A DNA stretch of 64,000 nt from Antilocapra americana (Eukaryota; Chordata; Mammalia; Artiodactyla; Antilocapridae). A model generated the notes under the pieces. The model did no database searches, was not told the origin of the DNA, and worked only from the letters and a program-made list of their open reading frames with translations. The stretch is taken from contig ML660774.1 in assembly GCA_007570785.1 (NCBI GenBank), forward strand, positions 2,826,201 to 2,890,200. The letters are read 5' to 3'. The position numbers were made by a program, and so were the translations under genes. Each line of letters begins with the position of its first letter. Within the stretch, counting starts at the first letter, position 1. Shown in pieces: positions 56,606-64,000 of the stretch.

Positions 56606-57075
56606 TGTAACAAGGTATATAGCAAGCAATAATGCTCCTATGTGAAAAAAAATCATAATTTAAACTCAAGTTATTCTGATTCTCTGGTTGACTTTGACAC
56701 TTTAAAACATTTCATTAATATTAATACATGTTCAACTTCCAACTGTGTTCTCCTGAAATCCATATATATTTTGTGGAAAAACAAGTCAAATATTTTAATC
56801 TATTTTTACATAGTAATAATGTAAGTATTACTAAGTTAAAATTTTACACTTACTAAAATAAAAGAACAGGAAGGAATAAAGTATATTCTTATGTATTTAC
56901 AGCTATTGCGCCTAGCTATGAAATTAAAGATTTATCATTTTTAATTATTTTCCTTTTGTAATATAGATATGTAATGGTTTTAAACCTCAAAGTTAAAAAC
57001 TGACCTAACCAACTAACTAGAAGATGCTTTTCGAGCACAATGTGCTCACATTATACCTAGTACTATTTGTCATTT
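56606..57075. other. AT-rich intergenic sequence, nothing recognised
   Basis: No ORF or repeat recognised. Confidence 0.45.
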
Positions 57076-57208
57076 GAGATGGCTGGATGACATCACCGAC
57101 TCGATGGACATGAGTTTGAGTAAGCTCTGGGAGCTGGTGACGGACAGGGAAGCCTGGATGCTGCAGTCCATTCTCAAAGAGTCAGACACAATGAGCAACT
57201 GAATTGAA
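57076..57208 (+). mobile_element. BovB LINE 3'-terminal fragment
   Basis: Forward tail: GAGATGGCTGGATGACATCA, GGACATGAGTTTGAGTAAGC, GAGCAACTGAATTGAA. Confidence 0.92.
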
Positions 57209-60200
57209 AAAAACAATTGTACTCAGGGTACTTACAATAATACTGATTCCATATACATATGAAAAAATGGGGTGATATGATAAAATGTTATTTAAGGCAA
57301 AATGCATTATGTTTTAATCTTATTTTTCATGAAAGAACTGTTTAAATTCCATTAATAAGCACTTTTATTGGAATTTTAAATGTTATAGTGATTTATCCCT
57401 TGCTATCATCTTGAGGGCTTTTCTTTTGCAAAAGAACAGTAATTGGAAAGGAGCAGATTCTCTTCAAAGATTGAACCTTGGCAAAATGATAGCATTTCAC
57501 AGGAAGGTACCCCAAGGAAAAATAATTATGAGTTAAAAACCAGTAACTATGGTTTGTTTCTATTCTAAAGCAAATATGTCTACTCATCAGAGAAAAGGTG
57601 ATCGTTTCCCACAGAATTATCCATATGTCCTTCTGGCATTTACAGGCTTAGAAAAAAAAAAATGAAACAACCAATGAGCTAATGAATTAAATGCGTACAA
57701 CATAGAATTGCAAAATGTTGACAAATGAAAATTCCTATAGTTATGGCTAGAGACTGGTAAGTGACTGAGCCACCACAATTAAATGCCAGGAACTCAGTAT
57801 GAAAGGGACTCAAGATGTTTAACTGTTGGCGTATTTCTAATTCAGCCAAATTTTAACACATGTTGGGGACTCTAGTAATAGAGGAACGTTCAGCTGAATG
57901 TTTTGACATCCAAGTTGGCAGCTCTGAAAGTCAAGCTCTGAGAGCTACAGTACAGAAGGAAAGGGGAGAGTTCCAGTTTCTCTTCATTTTTTTATGAAAG
58001 ATGCTTAATGGTCTTGATATGAATCCAGCTCTAAAATGTTACTGGCACCAAATACCACAAATTATCCAGGTTCCTTCTGCCAAAGCCAGTTGGAAACTAA
58101 AGCTATTTTCCAGATTTTTTTTTTTTTATTTTGTCAATCGTAAGCTTAATGACCCCAGTGCTCTGCATGACTTGGCAACGAGATGTTGATACAAAATAAT
58201 GTAAAAATAACATGAATATTAAACCACAGGTTCTTGCTGCCCTGATCTGTATCTACATTTGTAAAACCTGTTTTTTTTTCTTTTTGAGGGACAGAATGGA
58301 AACAGAAATTAAACTTATTAAAAAGAAAAACTAGTTGATCATTAGTAGCTTGACCTAATTGAAATTGAACTGCTTTTCCAAATCTTCTTATGGACATGAC
58401 ATACCAACCCGTTTCTGTATCACTTAGGTATTTAAACTATGGCTAGGCACAAGGATCCTTTCAAGACACAAATACCATAGTTTTCCTCTCTCATATCAAT
58501 AAAAACATAACACCCACAACTTCTGTTGTATTTTTACACATTCAGATATAATCTCTTAATTCATAATAAACTTATCAAAGATAAAATATGACAGAAAAGA
58601 GATACTCATAATTATATCCTTGATACCAAAATTATAAGGTTCACTTGATCATCATTTACTTTTTTTTTCTTTTGTATCTGATTGGCACAACCTTTCTTTA
58701 ACATGTTCCCAGATACAGGCCCCATTTAAATGCTTGTTTCTACAAGTCAGCGAAAGAAACTTGTAAGGATCACATGCCTTCCAACAAAGAGATGAAACAT
58801 TTGATTATATTTCCATAAACTCCCATAAATTCTACAGAAAATCAGTTGTTTTCAAAGCATGTTCATGAATATCCATCAGAATATTTTTCATATTATTTAG
58901 GGTACTATGATGAATATATCTGATTTAAACTAAAATCTATAGTCGTTTTGATTTCTACAGTTCAATTTTTATTTCCTCCTTATTTAGAATAGGAATGGTT
59001 ACACTTAAACATTTTTATGCATAGCTTATTAACCATAAATTTAGCCTTCCATTAGAGACTGGTATATACAACAAGTACAGGATAAATGATTTGCTATGAA
59101 ATGCCTTTCTTTGAGAGTACGCCGTACGTGTGAATCACCAGAAAGAATTCAACACTAGTGATAACAAATGACATGGGTTGATAATATTCTGGAGCATTTT
59201 AAAACTTACCTTTACACAATAACTATTAAAAACAGAAAGCATCCGTTATGGATAACAAACACACCAGTGTTTTTTATTCATGTTCTGATTCAATTCAAAG
59301 GTTTGTTTTGGGGGCTTTGCAGTTTAAAAATAATCCTAAAAGATTATCACTAATGCCATGTATACAACATAGAATTGCAAAATGTATATCTTACATGGCA
59401 TAATTTTATTGTATACACACACACACACATATTTCCCACAAATTAATTTTTGATAGAACATTGATGCATTTACCTATATTCTTCTTGGTTCTAAAACATT
59501 GATAACATAAACCTCTGTGTCTTAAAATTTATAATGTATGAATAATTTTACATTTTCTTTCCATAATATTTAGAAGCATATTTTGTTTCTAAAATATGAT
59601 TTCATCTTTTCCACTGTTAACACTTCTCCTTTCTGATTCAACATATACATACAGTATTGTTTTGCACTCTTTCTTCTTTCTCAGGAAATCTCTACTTTCT
59701 TAACACTTCAGCTTTTATTTCTGAGAGAATTACACCATTTGGAATTCTCAGAATATAGTTTTATGGAGTACTCATGCATTTTCTTTTTTTAAGTCAATTT
59801 ATTTGAACAAGATGACGGGTTTCTCCAGCTGTGTATCTTTTTGTTCATCATTCATTACTACTGAGGAAAGGAGGTACAGCAAAATCCAAACCATTTTTGA
59901 ACTACACTGATGATGTAAAATTAAGATTCTGCCAGAACATTTGTTACTGCAAAACATGAGTATACTAGCTGATTTTTAAAATTAAATTGAAAGAATTCTT
60001 TAGGATTGTATTACTTATCCTATATTCAAATTAACATGGGAAAGTAGCAGAAGGTGTTTTTTTAAAAGGAAGGTATACTTCAGAATAGGTAAAATCAAAG
60101 TAAAACAGAAAATACATGTGACTGCCAAGTTTGAGAGACATGCAAAATAAAGAGCTGTTTCAACCAGTTTCTGTATAACAAAAGCTAATTACTGATTTAT

Positions 60201-60495
60201 GTAAACCTACTTTCCTGATTGGCAATATATGCATCATTCTCCAGGTTATGACAATAAACATCTATTTATATTAAGGTATTTACAATTCTCGTGAACAATG
60301 CAAGTGGGTCCACTAGTTTATAACATATGAGAACATGCCCAGCTACTCAGGGCACCATCTTGCCTGGATGTGCACGTGTGATCTGAGGCAATGTAAATTC
60401 TAGTGCTGATTTCTGCATGAACTCTTCTGTAGCATTTATATACTTAACCTCCTGAATTCTGCCTGGCAGAAATAGGAACAGTGAAATTTAAAGAT

Positions 60496-60501
<6 letters not shown>
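57209..60501. other. Repeat-poor stretch, 3.3 kb, no gene recognised
   Basis: No interspersed repeat recognised over 3.3 kb, apart from a T-run at 58121-58133 and an AC run at 59414-59429. A 23-base exact direct repeat occurs at 57696-57718 and 59363-59385. Balanced composition and lack of young insertions make conserved non-coding elements possible, especially at 57600-58250 and 60130-60480. Confidence 0.4.
59414..59429. repeat. Short (AC)n run
   Basis: About eight AC units. Confidence 0.85.
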
Positions 60502-60549
<48 letters not shown>

Positions 60550-60560
60550 CACACACACAC
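60502..60560. repeat. (TG)n-(AC)n microsatellite with inverted arms
   Basis: About 22 TG units, then TACGC, then about five AC units. The two arms are complementary, so the transcript or single strand could fold back. Confidence 0.96.
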
Positions 60561-60861
60561 TCAGTTGTGTGTTCAACTCCATTTTTTTAAAAAATCAGTT
60601 TGGCAAAATTAAATCAAGTGCCCAGAATTAAAGCACATTTAGCGCTTACTAAGCCTTGCAACAATTTTTCTTGATGAATATTTTCACCAGTCTTTCCTTT
60701 TCATAAGTTATTGACTTTCATAAGTTACTCAGGACTTCATCAGTAAGAATATGGTGAAACACTTCCAAGTAGTCTTTCTTCCTGTAATCTCTAACAGTCT
60801 CATGCATTTTACCCAGAACTTGAAATTTCTGGTATGAATTGTCCATACATTAAAGTTCTAT
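60561..60861. other. Intergenic sequence, nothing recognised
   Basis: No ORF or repeat recognised. Confidence 0.4.
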
Positions 60862-60995
60862 GTTGTTGCTGCTGCTAAGTCACTTCAGTCCTGTCCGATT
60901 CTGTGTGACCCCATAGATGGCAGCCCACCAGGCTCCCCCCATCCCTGGGATTTTCCAGGCAAGACTACTGGAGTGGGTTGCCACTGCCTTCTCCG
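60862..60995 (-). mobile_element. Bov-tA SINE, GCTGCT-type, with perfect TSD
   Basis: Reverse SINE from TGTTGCTGCTGCTAAGTCAC to CACTGCCTTCTCCG. Flanking TTAAAGTTCTAT at 60850-60861 and 60996-61007 is an exact 12-base target-site duplication, so the insertion is relatively recent. Confidence 0.97.
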
Positions 60996-61083
60996 TTAAA
61001 GTTCTATAAAGCTTGTTTATTCTTAAATTATGTCTGAATGGTGTAACTAGGCTTGATGGGACCTTGACCCCTTCTAATCTACC

Positions 61084-61193
61084 TTGTTGTTGTTCAGTCA
61101 CTAAGTCATATCCATCTCTTTGTGACCCCATGGTAGCATACTAGGCTTCTCTGTCCTCCACTGTCTCCAGGAGTCTGCTCAAACCCATGTCCA
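61084..61193 (-). mobile_element. BovB/Bov-A-type 3' end fragment
   Basis: Reverse: TTGTTGTTGTTCAGTCACTA, GTGACCCCATGGTAGCATAC, CAGGAGTCTGCTCAAACCCA. Confidence 0.88.
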
Positions 61194-61579
61194 AATCTAT
61201 CTACATAGCATTCATTTTTTTTAATTGCCATAAAATGATCTACTTCTAAGCTCAGCTGATATGACACATGCATTTTTCCGTAAACATCCTTTCATTTGAG
61301 GTTTTGGAACTTTATTTCTATAATTTCTTCCATTCCCATTCATTTTTCATGACTTGCCTGACACATCCAGCCAATCCCTCCTTCTCTAAATAATGGCAAA
61401 TACACAGCCCTCATCACTTATTTTTCACGAGCAATACAAGATAGCCCAAGATATTCTTAAATTTTCTGAATAGGATTGGATGTCAAAATATATGCAAACA
61501 TTTTGAAAGCAAAGTTCTTATCCTATATTTCCTAACAAACAAGTGTCTGGCTTAGATTAGTTATCCTTGGCTGCATAAT
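61194..61579. other. Intergenic sequence, nothing recognised
   Basis: No ORF or repeat recognised. Confidence 0.4.
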
Positions 61580-61932
61580 TGTATTAGTCTGCTAAAGATG
61601 CCATAACAAATAACGTAAGCCAAGCAGCTTATACAATAGAAATTAATTGTCTCAGTTCTGAAGGCTAGAAGCTCACGATGAAAGTATTGGCAGGTTTGAC
61701 TCTTTCTGAGGACTTCCAGAGAGAAGCCGTTCAGGGCCTCTCCCTGGCTTCTGGTGATGTGCTCCCCAATTTTTGGTGTCCCTTGGCTTGGAGAAGCATC
61801 ACCCCTATCTCTGCCTTACTCTTCCCGGGTGTTCTGCCTATGTACTTGTCTGAGTCCACGTTTCCCTTTTTCTAAGTACACAAGTCATACTGGATTATTG
61901 GACTGGGGCCCATATAACTCCAACAGGAGCAC
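61580..61932 (-). mobile_element. MLT1/MST-type MaLR LTR, left part
   Basis: Reverse LTR of the ERVL-MaLR group: GTATTAGTCTGCTAAAGATG, TGTCTCAGTTCTGAAGGCTA and CCTTGGCTTGGAGAAGCATC are the antisense of the LTR's 3' half. It is interrupted by a SINE at 61933. Confidence 0.75.
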
Positions 61933-62060
61933 AGGTATGCTTAGTTGCTCCAGTCTTGCCCATGACCCTGTGGACCATGGCCTGCCAGGCTCCTCTGGCC
62001 ATGGGATTCTCCCGGCAAGAATACTGGAGTGGGTTGTCATTTCCTTCTCCAGCAGGATCT
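61933..62060 (-). mobile_element. Bov-tA SINE inside MaLR LTR
   Basis: Reverse SINE from AGGTATGCTTAGTTGCTCCA to TTTCCTTCTCCAG. It lacks the tRNA-derived end. Confidence 0.92.
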
Positions 62061-62186
62061 CATCCAACCTTAACTAATTATAGCTTCAATGACTGTATTT
62101 CTAAATAAGGTCACATACAAAGTTATCAGAGATTAGAATGTCAATGTACAAATTTGTCTGTGGGGAACACAAATCAACCCATGACA
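62061..62186 (-). mobile_element. MLT1/MST-type MaLR LTR, right part
   Basis: Continues after the SINE: GGATCTCATCCAACCTTAAC, then CTAAATAAGGTCACATACAA and AACACAAATCAACCCATGAC, the antisense of the LTR's 5' half. Confidence 0.72.
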
Positions 62187-62194
62187 ATAACAAA

Positions 62195-62640
62195 CAATGC
62201 AAACCTTGGTGGCTTAAAACAGCAACTAATTATCTGGCTCACGATTCTGTGAGTCAGCAATTTTGGCTGAGTTCAGCTGGAAAGTTCTTTCATCCTCAGA
62301 TGAGTTCGTTCATGTATCTACCCCACAGCCTGTCAGGAGGCAGCTATGCTATGGGGTCTGGACAGTTGTCAGCTAGGAAAATGAGAACCATTGAGCCACA
62401 AGTCTTTCATAATCCAGCAGAATAGTCCGGGACTTTTTACATGGTGAGTGGGCAAGTTTTCAGAAGGGAGAGCACAACTGTGAAAAGCTTCTGGAGGCCT
62501 AGGCTCAGAATTGGAACAATGTCCTTTTCACTAAAGCATGGTGAGCCCTAGTCAAGACCATGGGAAATAGATTCCCCCTGTTGCAGGAGGTGCTCCCAAG
62601 ACACCTATTGCAAACAGCATATATAGAGGGAAAATCTCAG
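62195..62640 (-). mobile_element. Second old LTR-like repeat, family unassigned
   Basis: AAACCTTGGTGGCTTAAAAC, CTCACGATTCTGTGAGTCAG and GGAGGCCTAGGCTCAGAATT match a known type of old mammalian LTR-like repeat, read in reverse. It abuts the MaLR LTR. The ORF 62138-62425 lies inside and is not a gene. Confidence 0.55.
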
Positions 62641-64000
62641 TTTTTTCAAACCTTTCATCACATAGTCCAACACTTCACACAAGGCTACCTCTGAAAATAT
62701 GTCAAGGATACTGCTTTCTAACATATTGTAATTTAAACTTATCCCATGTTATTTCTCTCTTTTCATTACAAGGCTAACATGTAAAAATAAGGGAAACATA
62801 CACATGATCTCTCGAAGCCAAATCTGATCTCTGATTTCCAAATACAGCCTAGTTAATATACTAGAATTGCTACTTCTTAACTAGAAACATGGAATTGAAA
62901 GGACAAAGAGACCTTAGAATATAGAACTAGAACATATCAAACCATGATACATGAGTATAAAAATCAGGGAGAAATTAGGAAACATGTGAATGGAATAAAC
63001 ATCTTAGGCAGGCATATCTGATAGCTGATTTCTATGAAAAAAAGTCATACCTATAGCTGAGTCATTAATAATATGACTGCAGGAAAGTATTTATAAAGAA
63101 GGATTTCTTTGTGCATCTAGGAATCGAAGCCTGTTGCCTATTGTGCTTACATAGCACTATTTAGGGGAGATGGGAGGATGCTGAAAAACAGAAGGCTTTC
63201 ATACTCAGCAGACAGAATGATTTATTTTGCTTCTCATGGCCTCAATTAAGTGTATATCAAATTTATGCTACTTCTATTACTGTCCCCATGCCTACTAAAT
63301 AGTCTTCTAATTTCTGATTTGGCCATTCAGGCACTTTGCTACTGGGTAGGAGTATCCCTGATACCTTGGCATAGGGAACCTTGATCCATGAGACTGAGAC
63401 ATCTGCTGTAGATTTAAATTTCATGTTGTGATATGAATAGATAGAGATGGAGATGAACATAGGATGCAGCTGGAGCTAGAAATATATGTGTAGATTTTTG
63501 TGTATGACAATGCCTAAACACTTCAACTCCACGGTCACAGATGGAAAAATTTCCACTCTTGGAACACTGATGACTGGGCCCATCAAGGGAACTCACCTCA
63601 GCACAGGTACCTGCCAGTTCTAACTTGAGGAGCCAACATGTCTAGGAAATGACTTGCCCATCCCTTTTTAGGTAAAAATGTGTTTTTTTAATCATATAAT
63701 TCTGGCATATTATTGACATTATACAATTCATAAATCATTTACATTATTTTAATGACTGTCCCTCAAATTGGTATTGAATACTAGTATGATAAAAATATAA
63801 TCTGTATGAATACACAAATTTAATGAAAAATGAAACCTGTGTATTATGATATATGTTCTTCTATCACGATGCGATTCATTGACTCTTAATTCACTTTTGC
63901 CATATAATTGTACATTGCCCTGAGATGAGCAGGTTTGGGATTTTATTTTGTTATTTCTCAGTTAATTTCAATATACAACATTCTGTTAAGAGACCAAAAA
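62641..64000. other. Intergenic sequence to window end, nothing recognised
   Basis: 1.36 kb with no recognised repeat or gene. Short minus-strand ORFs at 63263-63460 and 63414-63596 lack support. Confidence 0.45.

Noticed and set aside
60502..60560. CRISPR-like or other regular repeat array
   Set aside because: All regular repeats here are di- or tetranucleotide microsatellites without spacers; the genome is mammalian.
4338..62060. tRNA genes at the many tRNA-like GGTTCGATCCCTGGGT-type motifs
   Set aside because: All occur inside Bov-tA SINEs, whose 5' end derives from a tRNA; none has a standalone cloverleaf with intact anticodon arm.

Overview
This is nuclear, non-coding DNA from a ruminant, most likely a bovid (cattle, sheep, goat or relative). 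The diagnosis rests on many copies of the RTE-clade LINE BovB and of tRNA-derived Bov-tA SINEs on both strands, plus ruminant-type L1 3' ends. Older layers shared by all mammals (L2, MIR, MaLR LTR) lie beneath them. I found no convincing host protein-coding gene, rRNA, tRNA gene or CRISPR array. Almost every open reading frame is either the decayed coding region of a retrotransposon or chance.

Layout. 1-4.5 kb: Bov-tA SINEs and an old class I endogenous retrovirus pol fossil on the minus strand, broken by SINEs. 5.7-8.4 kb: a 3' BovB fragment with RT, a 5'-inverted L1 and a BovB tail. 8.4-13.7 kb: mostly repeat-poor, with one unexplained short coding-like ORF near 13.35-13.58 kb. 13.7-22.4 kb: a BovB-rich block containing a Bov-tA/BovB chimera, a BovB inserted in another BovB, and the longest BovB (about 2.35 kb, minus). 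24.6-26.6 kb: a SINE and a scrambled L1 cluster. 28.0-31.2 kb: a BovB split by a 2.1-kb L1 with a clear target-site duplication. 31.8-34.1 kb: L2. 35.2-37 kb: an older L1 ORF2 fragment and a solo class II LTR. 38.9-40.7 kb: a repeat-free stretch that looks conserved. 41.3-43 kb: an L2 holding a MIR that holds a Bov-tA. 43.8-56.6 kb: scattered SINEs, L2, an old LTR-like repeat, and a microsatellite with a 10-N gap. 57.2-60.5 kb: another repeat-poor stretch. 60.9-62.6 kb: SINEs and MaLR-type LTR sequence. The final 1.3 kb is unassigned.

How the parts relate. There is no operon or pathway here. What can be read is a retrotransposition history. L2 and MIR are oldest, then the MaLR LTR and the ERV pol, then BovB and Bov-tA, with ruminant L1 and some SINEs among the latest. 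Bov-tA depends on BovB for mobilisation (established knowledge), so the two families form one functional pair. I did not find an undescribed biological system. The best leads are the nested insertions, a recurrent Asp-to-Asn change at the BovB RT catalytic motif, the solo LTR with its own TATA box and poly(A) signal, and the candidate conserved non-coding stretches. Family names come from recognising consensus motifs by eye. Boundaries are accurate to about 5-20 bases for young repeats and 20-60 bases for old ones.
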